64,000 nucleotides of DNA from Engraulis encrasicolus. Taxonomy: Eukaryota > Chordata > Actinopteri > Clupeiformes > Engraulidae. The stretch is taken from contig NC_085876.1 of the NCBI RefSeq assembly GCF_034702125.1, positions 15,343,753-15,407,752 on the forward strand, written 5' to 3'. The notes below the pieces were generated by a model. It saw only the letters and a program-made list of their open reading frames with translations, did no database searches and was not told the origin of the DNA. Positions 20,526 to 32,456 of this stretch are shown here, in pieces (position 1 is the first letter of the stretch; every line of letters starts with the position of its first letter). The translations under genes were made by a program, and so were the position numbers.

Positions 20526-21487
20526 AGGGTGACTTCAGGTAATTTGAGCCACGTTTTGGTAAATCGCTTGGGAAAATAACAAAATACCATCTATGCACTT
20601 TTAATGTGTATATATAATTAATAACTACTATATTTCATCATTTTGTGTTGGAATTATATTATAAAACATAATTATTTAGGCCCCACAAGTCTTGAAACCC
20701 TGGATGTGGCAACTTTTTTGGAAGGAGCCGCTTCAGCTAATTTGAGCCACCTTATCTGGTAATTTGAGCCGGTTAAATAAAAAAGGGAAAAAGTCAATAA
20801 TTCATAATTCCTTTTCATACTAAATCACAATTCTGTACAGCCACATGTCTCTGGACAGTGTTCATCCTATTTTTTCACTTTTTCTGTCTCCTCTCTTTTC
20901 ATCTGCATTCATTTCTTTTCACCTGTCATCTTCCTTAATTTTTCCTCCAAAAGTACACAAACATGAGCTAGCTACCGCTAAACAGCAGCAAACAGCAGCA
21001 AACTCCCATTGATTATAATGGTGGCTCAAATTAGCTGAACGTGGTGGCTCAAATTACCTTAACCCACTGAGCTAACAGTTGAAACACCATAAACATACTT
21101 TTTTCCAAAAAGGGTAATAATATGCCACACTAACAAACATTAATATAGTGCATACCATCCACACAGAAAACATACTTTGTTTTTATGTGTATATCTACTG
21201 GTATATGTAAGTTATAATACTTATAATCATTTGGCTAAATTTAGCGTGCCATGCTAAATTCCATGCAACTTTCTGGTGCAGCCTTCATTGGAATAAGTAT
21301 CCCGCCCACCATATCAATCAAAACTCAATAAAATCCCCTGTTACATGTAATGAACTGTTGTGGCAACAGATTCCCATACTGTGTAGTCATTGGGTCTCAT
21401 TTCCAGAGGGGCTAGAACCCCAAAACCTTAAATGGCTCATTTTAGCTGATGGCTCAAATTACCTGAAGTCACCCCAGGTTACCCTAA
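20526..21487. mobile_element. DNA transposon-like element with repeated GGCTCAAATTA motifs
   Basis: The left end is TTAGGGTGACTTCAGG. The right end is its complement with a 9-bp interruption (CCTGAAGTCACCCCAGG then TTACCCTAA). TAATTTGAGCC or its complement occurs at both ends and several times inside, near 20735, 20760, 21025 and 21045. No transposase is encoded and the superfamily is unknown. It is built like the element at 3428-4653. Confidence 0.65.
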
Positions 21488-22220
21488 AACGACACCGTTA
21501 TAACCCCTTCGTTACATTCAATTCTAGGCTATCTAAATGTCAATTTCACACGTTGACATGCCACTGGCTTATTTTAAACCAAATAAGTTTAAACCAGAGT
21601 CGAGTTACACTGGCTGTAATTCAGCTGACCGGGGATGATTCTCATATCAATTCAGCCTGATTGGCGTGCGCGTGCCTGCCTGAAACTTTTGATTTGGACA
21701 CATAATTGCAGAGTAATGCGCATATTCATAAATTCAATTACATAGGCGCATGAAACACATTGTTATTAAGCCGTTGTGGTAATCAAATTATTCGATACCC
21801 CCTGTCTCTCTGATACTGAATCCCGTGTGACTTGCTCACGGCCTCCTGTGCCAATGTTAGGCTACTTGACGAAGGGGCTGGAAAAAGTGTGCCGTATGTA
21901 ACCCAGGTCATCCGCTCGTGGAGTCATAACGTCGCCATGGGAACCGAGTCCGCTCGTGGGGCTGTTTACATTTTTCGAAAGACTTTCCGTTTGTCCTCGT
22001 CTACTCTTGTCTACTGATTGAAGCTTACCGCAGCTAAAATACACCATTCAATAGTGTATTATTGCAAGTCATCTATGAGATAAAAGTGTTTACTTACTCC
22101 ACTGACGGAGTGAAGAGTCGTTGTGAACGTCGAAGGTTTTAAACCGTGAAGATTATTTTGCTGAAGACCGGATTGGTGTGATGTCCGAGTCCAAACCCTG
22201 TATGCGTTTCTCTCCACTTT
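21488..22220. other. Intergenic, nothing recognised
   Basis: No coding, RNA or repeat signal that I can support. Confidence 0.4.
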
Positions 22221-22229
22221 GACGTCTGG

Positions 22230-22903
22230 GGGTCAGCCCAATGTTCCCACGGCCCATTGGTCCCACAGCCCATTGGTCCCACATTGCTAAGACTTTTGCG
22301 TTTTTTCAAAATTAGGCCCAATGGTCCCACAGCCCATTGGTCCCACAGCCCATTGGTCCCACATCACTAAGATTTTTTAATTTAATTTTAGGTCCGTTGG
22401 TCCCACAGTCCATTGGTCCCACATCACAAACAGTTCAATGGGCTGTGGGACCAAGGGACCCACTAGTTTGACGCCCTCTCTGTACTTCACATGGTAATCA
22501 AACATTTCAAACAAGCGATTTAAGGTTAGTGTTAGGTTTAGGGTTAAGGTTAGGGTTAGGGTTAGGTTTAGGGTTAAGGTTAGGGTTAGGGTTAGGTTTA
22601 GCGTCGTATGACGTAAGCGGTAAGTACCGAAAGGGCGTCGAACTAGTGAGTCCCGTGGGACCAATGGGCCTAAAAATTCAAATAAAAAAGCAATGTGGGA
22701 ACAATGGACTGTGAGACCAATGGACTGTGAGACCAATGGGCTGTGGGACCAATGGGCCTAAATAATGAAGAAAAGTCTTAGTGAAGTGGGACCAATGGGC
22801 TGTGGGACCAATGGGTTGTGGGACCAATGGGCTGTGGGACCAGTGGGCCGTGGGACCAATGGGCTGTGGGACCAATGGGGCGTGGGAACATTGGTACGCT
22901 CCC
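22230..22903. mobile_element. Foldback element with 9-bp target duplication, 674 bp
   Basis: The exact 9-bp duplication GACGTCTGG flanks the unit (22221-22229 and 22904-22912). Both arms are built from a 16-bp unit, GTGGGACCAATGGGCT, reversed in the left arm (AGCCCATTGGTCCCAC), so the element folds on itself. Its ends share CCAATGTTCCCACG, and both termini begin with GGG. A 9-bp duplication would suit a Mutator-like element, but no transposase is present. Confidence 0.75.
22456..22657. mobile_element. Nested MITE with telomere-like core
   Basis: The left end, GGGACCCACTAGTTTGACGC, and the right end, GTCGAACTAGTGAGTCCC, are inverted repeats about 160 bp apart. The interior is mainly GGTTAG/GGTTTAGGGTTA units (22523-22602) that resemble but do not equal (TTAGGG)n. 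Partial copies with the same ends occur at 53146-53225 and 59515-59612. It lies at the centre of the foldback element. Confidence 0.7.
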
Positions 22904-22912
22904 GACGTCTGG

Positions 22913-23690
22913 CCGGGTCTTTTTCTATGGATTGATCCCTGTTCGAGTGAATTCAGCTGCTGTGTGATCGCCATCAAATACTACCGCGAAGGCGAACCCC
23001 AACAGCTGTGGCGAGCCTGGCCCTCAGATAAGAATTGTTGTGAACTGAATGAATGAACCCCTCTTATTTTGTTTTGTTTTCTTCTTCTTTTTTTGTGATA
23101 CATTGTACTGAACGATCCACTATAGTTAAATTATCTGTCCTATTTATATGACTCTATCTACTCACCCGGCTGATTTAGCCTGCAAATTGTTTGATTAATA
23201 GCGCCTACTGTAGGCCTATCTGTTGAATGTAGCTACAGATTTAAATGTCTGCACTTTGTATACAGATTATTTATTGACTGTTAACACTTTGTTATTTATT
23301 TATTTTATTTGAATCTGCAGATTCTATTTTATTTATCTAAATGTTGTTTGCTTATTCATGTCCATCTAATAGGACAGATATGCACTAAGTTATTCACTCA
23401 CCTATTTATGAAATATTAATACCCTCCTACTTATCATCTTAAATATCCTTAATACAATATTTCTAACTTACAAACTCCGTCTGTGTGTGTTTTGCTTTTG
23501 CTCTGTGTTGGTACACTCCTTTCTTTAGTAGCGAGCCTAGGTTTTATTGATGCGCAACACAAGCCCAGAGGGTAAAGACCATATTTTGTCAAAATAGTTA
23601 GAAGTAGGTTACAATTCTGGCGAGAGCCTGCCAGGAGAGAGCAGTGTACCAACAAGAGTAAAACAAACCAACTACAATCAGGGTAGAATA
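22913..23690. other. Upstream region of the PNMA-like relic
   Basis: AT-rich sequence. Just before 23691 is a stretch (GGCGAGAGCCTGCCAGGAG) that may be the 5' leader of the split gene. No promoter element recognised. Confidence 0.35.
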
Positions 23691-24015
23691 ATGGAAATAG
23701 TAATAAGCGAACAGATTGACGTCCCAAATTCTGTTATTGTCACCGGATTAACCCACACGGAAATAGATGAAGAGGTAGGAAATCATCTAAAACAGTACGG
23801 TTCAATAAATAGAATACTAACTATTGATAACCAAAGATCAGAGTTTCATCTCTGCTCCATTGTAGAGTACGCCTATAACACTGCAATGCACACATTAAGA
23901 CCCTCACTTTCGCTAGTCTTCGAAAATTCAGCTGACGCAAACATTATTTTTTCTATACGCTCTTTAGACAGTGTTTACACTAGTACCGCCAGCAGTAACG
24001 CTACCAAGGGCTATA
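23691..24015 (+). pseudogene. PNMA-like (gag-derived) gene, 5' part
   Basis: From ATG 23691 the frame reads NSVIVTGLTHTEIDEEVG, then LKQYGSI and FHLCSIVEYA. This resembles the N-terminal RRM-like region of fish proteins of the paraneoplastic Ma antigen/CCHC family, which descend from retrotransposon gag. The resemblance ends at ATKGY, after which transposon sequence enters. The matching continuation, starting YLEELQAIANKSG, is 3.1 kb downstream. The family name rests on remembered motif similarity, so it is moderate. That the coding region is split is much clearer. Confidence 0.5.
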
Positions 24016-24937
24016 GTGCAGCAAATACCTCAAACAATCTTTCACTTGGTGATGCAAGCATCAAATTTGGTTCAGAGGTGCTTCAGACCCTACCCTTTTA
24101 GAAAAGGTCGCTATCCAGGTGAAAAAACAAAATGGCGGCCATTTTCCAAGATGGCCGCCAATTGAACTGCTTTTAAATGGCTTTTATGTTTGTGACTTTT
24201 ATATTTTGATTGACTGATCATATTTTGAATATTTATGTATGGAAATATATTATGTTGAGCATGGCAAATTCAATTATACACTCAAAAAAACTAAAATATT
24301 GAAAATTATAGTATTTTCGTAATTACATGTAAGTAAACTAACACTCACTGAATGATTCTAAATATTACAAAAACAGTATGCCTATAATGATTACATGTTT
24401 GTTGTTTGGGTAGGAAAACTCTCTGATGCACATGTTGGATTAGCTCTTTTTAGTCCTCACATTTGCAGGAACTGTGTACAGTTGAGGCTAAAGCAATAGC
24501 ATTTGCATCTTCCTCGGCAGTCAGTCTTGCATCCATTTGTCAGTTGCTGGCAACTCTCCGCAATTGCAGGAAGCTTTGACCAGAGAACTTTCCAGGTCTC
24601 ACCATCTTTTTGCCACCCCCAGTTGGCAGGGCTTTCAATTTGCATTTTGCAAGGGTTATACAATACCCTTACAGAGATATAAAGTGCAAGACTGGGCAAC
24701 AGCAGGCATACATAGAACATGTATTAAGAAGAGGTATTGTTGTACATTTTCAGTTATGTCCTATTGTGACGATTCTGACATGGTGATAGTAGCATTGTGA
24801 AATAATAATAAATATAAAGTAAGCAATTGTAATGTGCAGTATTTACAACTAGTTGGTATCCAGTACAGTCATTAAGTAACAGGCATGAAGCAGCAGCAAT
24901 ATGTGTGTGCATGTTTGTGTGTGCTTTTGAGTTAGTT

Positions 24938-24976
<39 letters not shown>

Positions 24977-27129
24977 GAGTTAGTGCAAGTAGAATGTGCA
25001 ATCACAATTCAGTGTTGAGGGGGGGCTATCAGTGATAGGAGGGCAGGTTAAAAGTTCAGCATCCTGATTGGTTGGTGTATGAATGTCGCCAGCCTGGTAG
25101 TACGGGAGAGGAGGCACCTGTACCTCTTTCCAGAGGGCAGGAGACTGAACAGTTGGTGTGCAGGGTGACCTATGTCCTTGGTGATTATAAGTGCTTTTCG
25201 GGTGAGGCGGGTGGTGTAAATGTCCTGCAGGGAGGGGAGTGGCGCTCCAATGATCTTCTATGCTGTGTTCACAATGTGCTGGAGTGTCTTCCTGTTTTGC
25301 TCTGTGCAACCTCCTCCCCACACTGTGATGCAGCTGGTCAGGATGCTCTTGGTGGTTCCTCTGTAGAATGCTGTCATGATGGAGGGTGTAGCACTTGCCT
25401 TCTTCAGTTTGTAGAGGCGCTGTTGGGCCTTCTTCACCAGTGATGATGTGTTTGTGGTCCAAGAGAGGTCGTCACTGATGTGCACCCCAAGGAATTTTGT
25501 GCTGCTCGCTCTCCACAACATCATCGTCGATGGTCAGTGATAGCAGTTGTTTTTGGCCCCTCTGAAAGTTGACAAAAATCTCCTTGGTCTTGTTGACATT
25601 CAGTAGGAGGTTGTTGTCCTTGCACCATCTGACCAGCAAGTCTACTTCTTCTCTGTAGTGAGTCTCGTCACCCTTAGTGATGAGGCCCACCAGTGTTATA
25701 TCGTACGCAGACTTCATCAGATGGTTAGTGCAATGGGTCGTTGTGCAGTCATGTGAACAGCATGTGCCCAGCGTGAACAGGGGGCTAAGCACACAACCTT
25801 GCTGGGCCCCCGTGCTCAGGGTCAGGGTGCTTGAGGTGTTGTTCCAGACATGTACTGCAGCTCAAAGGATTTTTAGCAGACATCTTGTGTAATACGGTTA
25901 AAGGCCGAGGGGCTATCCTTTTACCACCCAACCGTACAAAATATCAAAGCACATTGAGATATGGGACACAACAAGGTTCAGTCATCTTCTGCCCAAGCCG
26001 GGCTCCGCCCTACTGGTGACAGCTACACACAGTAGGGCTAGGAGCTTGCTCAATCCCGCTACAGCGGGATCTCCACCCACTTTGTCTGGAACCAATCAAC
26101 TGAGCATTTTCAACCGTCCTGGGTAGAGGTGTGTTCAAGGCAGTGACGTGGTTTATGCAGAGACGTTCTATTGGGCTAAGAAATGTTTGGTTTAAACTTC
26201 GGCACAGCCCTCAACCAGTAGCGAGGCGGGTTAACCAGGACATGGAAACAAAGTTCACCCTGTATGGACACGCTAATCGTTATAGTCCTGGTCAGACCAG
26301 AATCGCGGTATGTGATCTGAAGTCTATGAAAATCAGGCAACTTCTGCCCTACACCCAGCTCGATCGTTCATCCAGTGTCATTTAAGTCCTGTGCGATCTG
26401 TACACCATCCGGGTAACTGAAGCCCCGTTACCCTTGGCTCAGGTCTCCCGCGCTGGCACATCCTGTCAGTTCAGGTGCGGCTATCTAACTAAATTTCTAA
26501 CTACACTAACTACATTTCTAGTTAAGCTATATAGAGGGTCTTATTAGATAGCATATGGGAGACTATAAATACTATAACAACTAAAGTGAGTATACTACTA
26601 AAAGAGTTAGTAAACTACAACTACAGCTATTGTACCACAAGCCGACACTGAACCCCATGCTGAGTCTCACAGCAGTGATGTCACCAGTGTGCCCTGGTTG
26701 TGCTATAACATCACTCTAATACAGAATGTAAACAAAATTAAACATTCTATTCCAACAGTGATGGCAAGGTTAGTATGTATTAATGAATACCTGCTATCGG
26801 ACAGCTGTATGTCATAAATATGCATTTTCAGTCATGTAAGGCCTGCCATTTTGAAAAGTGGTGGCCATTTTGTGATGAAATATCGATACTATTAAGTTGT
26901 TAATATTTCCATCACTCAGATGTCTTGATTACTTGGCATTCTAAGACGAAAACAGCTTTTTTCACCTTTACTGAGGCGGCCATCTTGAAAAATGGCCGCC
27001 ATCTTGTTTTTTCACCTGGATAGCGACCATTTCTGGGAGAGTAAGCCCTGGAGAACCTGTGTACCTGATTTGGTGCTTGCATCACCAAGTGAAAGATTCT
27101 TATTGAATATTGACTTAACAAGCCTCACT
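24016..27129. mobile_element. 3.1-kb inverted-repeat insertion splitting the PNMA-like gene
   Basis: Both junction-proximal parts contain CTTTCACTTGGTGATGCAAG in inverted orientation (left 24038-24058, right about 27080-27101). Next inward are AATGGCGGCC-containing motifs, also inverted. The ends themselves are less similar (TAGTGCAGC against CACTACTAC). The interior carries a LINE reverse transcriptase relic and (GT)n at 24940-24972, so the element is itself a composite. No transposase recognised. Confidence 0.6.
25262..25800 (-). pseudogene. LINE (L2/CR1-like) reverse transcriptase relic
   Basis: Minus-strand frames read KSAYDITLVGLITKGDETHY, then REEVDLLVRWCKDNNLLLNV with NKTKEIFV following, and in a shifted frame KFLGVHISDDLSW and KKAQQRLYKLKKA. 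These are the order and spacing of the palm and thumb of fish non-LTR reverse transcriptases. The catalytic F-A-D-D box has decayed to AYDI and there are frameshifts, so it is inactive. It is nested inside the 24016-27129 insertion. Confidence 0.75.
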
Positions 27130-27791
27130 ACTACCTTGAGGAACTGCAAGCCATTGCCAATAAGAGTGGAAGGTCTTTTGAACTGGTGCTACAAGAAGAG
27201 CTTATGAAGATGCAAAGAGGAAAAGATGTGTCCATTCCTGCCATTAGTAGAGAGTCCAAGAACGTAGAAGTGCCATCCATGCAGCAACCCTCCCTCCTGC
27301 TGGGACTAGTGTCACCTGAATTAGTTAAGACCTTGCCAACAGTGTTGCCACCGTCTCCTTCAATTCACCATGGTCAGGTTGGATCGAGGGCATTTACACA
27401 AGCATCACCAACACATGCTGTTTCCCTGCCGCGTCAGACTACCATGAGGAGACCACAGTCATTGCCCTCAACTATAACAATTAACAACCCGTCACCATCT
27501 GCTATGTTGACAACCGCCCTATCTTCTCAACTGCCTGTTAACTTAAACCACCGCCAAGGCCCTCTGTTGAACAAAGACAGAGGCGACTGTGAGACAGCTG
27601 CAGTGATGCCCCCAGCCATTACCGTGAATGATGTGAATCCACCTGCTGTACAACGTATGGTTGTCGAGCATGTAGTGCGTACCAACGAAGCTCTAGCTCC
27701 AATGCCATCCTCCTTTTTTCAAGGGCAATGAAGACAAACATCTATAAGTAATTGTTTGTATGCAAATAAAGCACTTTTCTACCCTAAAAAA
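27130..27791 (+). pseudogene. PNMA-like gene, 3' part, with poly(A) signal
   Basis: The frame continues from YLEELQAIANKSGRSFELVL, then QEELMKMQRG, through a Ser/Pro-rich linker to VQRMVVEHVVRTNEAL, and stops soon after (TGA 27729-27731). In related fish proteins the VEHVVR motif is followed by a gag-core region, which is absent here, so this end is truncated or a short form. AATAAA at 27765-27770 is followed about 14 bases later by an A-run, as in a retrocopy or a natural 3' end. Confidence 0.5.
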
Positions 27792-27942
27792 ACAACACAT
27801 TTTGAAGTGAATGTATCATAATTGAGCCCAACGTCATAGGGGCCCAGTTATGGGCCCCCCTCTATTCCAGAATTCCCAGGGCCCGGGACAAAAAGCCCTT
27901 TAGTCCCCCCCTGTCGGCGGGGCTGGACAGGTGCGCTGCTTA

Positions 27943-28284
27943 ACCGCGCGAATAACCGCAGAAATACACCAGCGGCGATCTGAGCGAGGCGAGCGACGGA
28001 AGTAATTGACTTTGTATTGAGTCGCGCGACAAAAGCGATTCTGGAGACTAGAGCGATTTGCGCGACGAGCACGACAGTTTGAAGTTGAAATCCTTTCAAC
28101 TTTCTATGACGCGGTTCGGCGACAAGCCGCGACAGCCAATGACTGTATAGAGGTCAGTGACCACAGCCTATGGGAATGTTTGAATGCTTTGCCTTCTGCT
28201 TGTAATGGACCTACTGTAGTCGCTTCAATCGCGCGTATCGCTCTGTCGCTTCAATCGCATGGCGCCTGGTCTATTCGCGCGGTT
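27943..28284. repeat. Foldback unit 1 of the left arm
   Basis: Bounded by ACCGCGCGAATA and its complement TATTCGCGCGGT. The interior is full of GAGCGA/TCGCTC motifs and contains TTTGAAGTTGAAATCC. It is closely related to the next unit and to 52247-52910 in reverse orientation. Confidence 0.7.
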
Positions 28285-28285
28285 A

Positions 28286-28610
28286 ACCGCACAAATACAC
28301 CTAGCGCAACAAGACGAGGCGAGCGACGGAAGTAATTGACTTTGTATTGAGTCGCACGACAAAAGCGATTCTGGAGACTAGAGGCGATTCGCACGCTGAG
28401 AGCAACAGTTTGAAGTTGAAATCCTTTCAACTTTCTGACGTGGTTCGGCAACCAGCCGCGACAGCCAATGACTGTATAGTCCAATGGGAATGCTTGAATG
28501 CTTTGCCTTCTGCTTGTGATGGACATACTGTAGTCGCTTCAATCGCTCATGCTGCACAGAAGCGATTCTCTGTTGCTTTAATCACGCCGTTCTAGGTGTA
28601 TTTGTGCGGT
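28286..28610. repeat. Foldback unit 2 of the left arm
   Basis: The ends ACCGCACAAATACACCTAG and CTAGGTGTATTTGTGCGGT are perfect 19-bp inverted repeats, as in a MITE. No protein is encoded; open frames on both strands come from the repeat. Confidence 0.8.
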
Positions 28611-29591
28611 AACACACGTTTCACTATGGTGTAATTGGGGCATTAGTGGCATCATTGGGTGCTTCCAGTTAGACTACATCAACAAGCCAGAGATGACCTG
28701 GGAAAACGGCGAACGTTGCTGATTACCAGAGCTGTCAACGTTCCCGTCAATGGCTCCGTTGAGCAGCTGCCCCTCACTGCTTGCCTGCATGTATTTTCAT
28801 AACATGTGAAAAGATGTCTGAACAAATAACAGCATCTGCAAATCTTGGTTGAAGAAGGGGAAATGTTTGTGGTTCATGCATCACGCTTAAACCTTCAAAT
28901 ACACATCTTTTATTATGGCATGCAAATGCAATCAGTGTGAAGGATAGGCATAATCACATGAAATGTGGACTCGTTGCAAATGTTGAATCGGTTTATACGT
29001 TAAATTGCGGCACATAAACAGTAAATTTATCTTCTACTCCTCACATAGGGCGCCGTGCTCGATATAATGGTGTCCCGTGCATGCGCCCTTGCGCTTGGGA
29101 TATCTATAGCCTACGCATCCATCCACGAGGTTGTGAGCGTCACTAGAACTCTAAATATTCTTCGCACACTCATCACAGAGCAGCCACGTCCTTGCAGTGC
29201 AGCAACGTTTTGGAATAGTGTTGCAATTGCTGGCAAAGTTGGAATGTGCCCGAAGAAACATTGCAAGCAAAGCTGAACCACAGATACTTCCAGGCTGGAT
29301 TACTTCCAGGTCACCCAAGTTCTGGGTCCTAAATTAACCAAAGTCGCAATTCGAAGGGAATTTTTCTTCATTGCTTTTTTCTTTTTTCCACAATTCAGTG
29401 TTTCATTTCCAGTACGTAACAGATATCAAAACATGGCGTATGATTCAATTTCACAAGTGATTTTCAAGCGTAAAACATCACAATTTTGATTTCTCGTGTG
29501 ACTTCCAAAATAGAATAATGAATGAACGAAAAAGTACACGGACCCAATCGGAGGAAACGAATGGTGTTTCATTCTCAACAACAGTGTGTGA

Positions 29592-30600
29592 TAGGCTAGT
29601 GACAATGGCCTCAAAATTTTGAGACACCCCAACCGGAGGTAGAACAAAACCCAATAATGTTTTTCCTCATCTCTAAGGTGTCCCATACATGAAAATGATT
29701 CTTGGCCAAAGTGATTTTAATGCTAAGCCTAAAAATTTTACACATTTCCATATGCACCTCCAAACAAAAAAAGCACCCAAAATGTGACTTCTCCGTATGG
29801 GAGTAGATATACAAAAAAACATGCAGAAAATTACCAGAAGCTCTGAGAGCTTTGAGAATTGGTATGCTTGTGCCCAGGGGCTACCTGCACCAGATAGAAG
29901 TGGTTGAATTTGACCATCTTGATGTATGAAGGAGATATAGGCATTTAATCACACACCTAAAATAGGCGGAAAATGAAAAAAGTGATATTTATACAGAATG
30001 TCATCATTTACATTGTAATTGCTTTGTCAGGGAATGTCATATGCACACATATGATATCTTGATGGAAAGGTGAGATCGTTCTGAATCCAGCAATATCTCA
30101 TATGTATATATTTTCTGAATATTAAAGATGGCATATCGTTCAATGTATGAGGTGCCCAGAATGAAAAAAATCGAAAGGGAGTTACAGGACCTATTTCAAT
30201 GCACTTAAGTGGTGACAGGAATGCTCACAATTGTATTACAGTAGGCTATATTACTTCAAATAAACTTATTATTAGTGTGTGGTGCTATAGATTATGCTTG
30301 AATGAAGAATCAGATTAGGGTGAAAATATCACTAGTGTATATATACGTATATACAGTATATACTGTATATCATTTCTTGCACATCTGTAGGTATTGTTAA
30401 GCTGGAAAATGCAGTGACTCCACCTACTTTCAATGCCTTGCAACTAGCTCATCAGAATATTGCATCAATCCTTTCAGGTAGATGTGATAGAGGAAGGGGA
30501 AATAGAGTGGATGTTATTCAATTTGTTCAGAGATCTTTTATCCTCCATGAAGTGAAGCTCTCCAGTTCTTCTCCCATGAAAGAGCCAGCTATATATATAT
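29592..30600. repeat. Left arm (B) of an 8.1-kb foldback insertion
   Basis: It starts GATAGGCTAGTGACAATGG, and its reverse complement is at 36610-37740. Shared text includes the frames reading MCKIFRLSIKITLAKNHFHV and NALQLAHQNIAS. It interrupts segment A: the uninterrupted arrangement is seen at 51265-51280. Confidence 0.8.
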
Positions 30601-31069
30601 TTATATATATATTTCTTGCATCTGTAGGCTATTGTAAAGCTGGAAAAGATGAGATTGTGCTGAATCTAACATTACCTAATATATATATTCTCAACATTAA
30701 TGATGGTACACCGTTCAATACATAATGTGTCCAAAAAAGAAAGAAAATGAACCAGTCCATTCCATAGATATAAAAGTTCAAAGGCTGGTTCATTAATTAA
30801 CCGTATGTGGTGCTCTGAAGCCTAGTATATATTTAAGTGTAATATTATTAACCAATACAACACAGTGAGGGAACTATATGGTATAAGGATATTTGTTCTT
30901 TAAACTTCCTTACAATAATATAGCGTACCAGATACACTGCACCAACATACCACTGATGTATACAGGTATCGTAATGGCTTTGATCAATCAAAGTACACCA
31001 TAATACAAAATTGCCATTCAATGTCCTAACAATTAGAGAAAGAGAAAAGAGAAGAAAGAATGCATTGTG
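30601..31069. other. Diverged internal duplicate of B and unique DNA
   Basis: 30610-30725 resembles 30065-30160 (AGCTGGAAAA..., CTGAAT(C/A), CGTTCAAT), suggesting an internal duplication. No gene. Confidence 0.35.
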
Positions 31070-31270
31070 TACTGTACTGTATCACTTAAGGCAGATGAGA
31101 ATAAACCTTTTCACATTTCTTTTTAAAATAAGATACTATCGGGGCAGTTCTAATTTGGACAGGAAGCTGGTTCCAGCATTTTGCATAATGACTAAATGCC
31201 ATCTCACCCTGTCTAGACCTGGTCAGTATAGGGAATTTAAGTTCATTGCATTTCCTTGACTCTTTTATCC
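31070..31270 (-). pseudogene. LINE ORF2 C-terminal relic
   Basis: The minus strand reads KFPILTRSRQGEMAFSHYAK, then CWNQLPVQIRTAPIVSYFKK. This is the R/G-G-E-.AF...A...WN.LP...R.A.....FK signature near the C-terminus of fish non-LTR retroposon polyproteins. It may belong to the same copy as the RT relic at 33463-33735, now separated by a hAT insertion. Confidence 0.7.
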
Positions 31271-31761
31271 AATGGCTACATTTAGTGTGTGTGGAAAATA
31301 CAGATTGTGGGCTTATCCTGTATATAGGGTTATAAGAGTTGAGCATGAAGATAAATACTCCAAGAAGATATTTGTATGATATGTGTGATATGTGTGTTTT
31401 CAGCTTCTTAAAAGTTGAGGGGGATGACCAAACTCTTGTATCAGCTGGTAACTTGTCAGACCATTGGGATTACCTTGTCAGAGGCCAAGGCCAGACTGTT
31501 GGTGTTACAGTATTGCGAAGCAACATTACGTTTTAGTGCAGCCTCAGATAAAATGAAACGGTTCCTTCCAGGAGAGAATTGCACTCAAGGTACAGAACCT
31601 GAGTGGCATATTGGGTCAGGTACAGTCTGATTTTCTGTATATTGAACAGTGCAAAAGAGCATCAGTAATTTAAGCGGTGTTTTCAGAAAAGATGGGTAGT
31701 CATAAATAATAACACCCAGGTTTATGTAGCGTTTTCTGGGGTAACAGTGGTTGACCTCATG

Positions 31762-32425
31762 TAGGCCTGTCACGATAACAATTTTTGCCAGACGATAACG
31801 ATAACAAGAAATTATTGCGATAATCGATAATATTGTCTCTCGCCATTTTCAAACAATATAATGTGCAATAAAAAACACTGCTATGCAAGGTGCGGCCTCC
31901 TTCTTGAAACATTGAATTTAACATTTGGGCCAGCAGACTCAGAGGTTTAAATAATTAAGATTGACGCCTGCTCCAAGAAGAAATGTGTCAAACAATATAA
32001 TGACGTAAAAATGCAATAAACATGTGACTACACCCCTTCACATTTTTAAAGCATCACGGCGGGGATATATATATATTTTTAAATACATCCTCATGGAGCA
32101 CAATAGGCTCTAAATAGACTTTTTTTGCATTTATTATTAGGGTAAGTTATATAGGCCCTAGTCTTTCTTTAACATTTTCTGTTATTTGTCTTTCTCAAGC
32201 ACACTGAATGGCTTATAGGCCTATCCATGGTGTGATGTAATATAACCTACTGGTAGTGTATTGTTAATTCACAAATTATTACTTAGACAGCTTATTTCAA
32301 ACAAATGCACGTTGTTACAAGCCAATTGTCAGTCAAAACCCAAATCAGCCCTGTTAAAGGCATTTCAACATCAGCAAAAAGCAAAAGAGCATGAACAGAT
32401 GCACAAGTTCCAGGTGCAGGCAGCT

Positions 32426-32456
<31 letters not shown>

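Larger units (their letters stand above)
27943..29591. repeat. Left arm (segment A) of the large inverted repeat
   Basis: Its reverse complement is present at 51273-52910 with few differences. Both arms include a conserved open frame of about 70 codons (plus strand 29067-29273, with MVSRACALALGISIAYASIH) that differs by a few residues between arms. Homology stops abruptly at 29591 (TTCTCAACAACAGTGT), where a second foldback insertion begins. Confidence 0.85.

Noticed and set aside
22523..22602. A true telomere or chromosome end
   Set aside because: The repeats are short, irregular and enclosed by transposon inverted ends, with normal sequence on both sides.
27848..28595. Open frames on both strands in the GAGCGA-rich foldback units
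   Set aside because: They follow the repeat structure and recur in mirror image at 52.2-52.9 kb; no protein signature.
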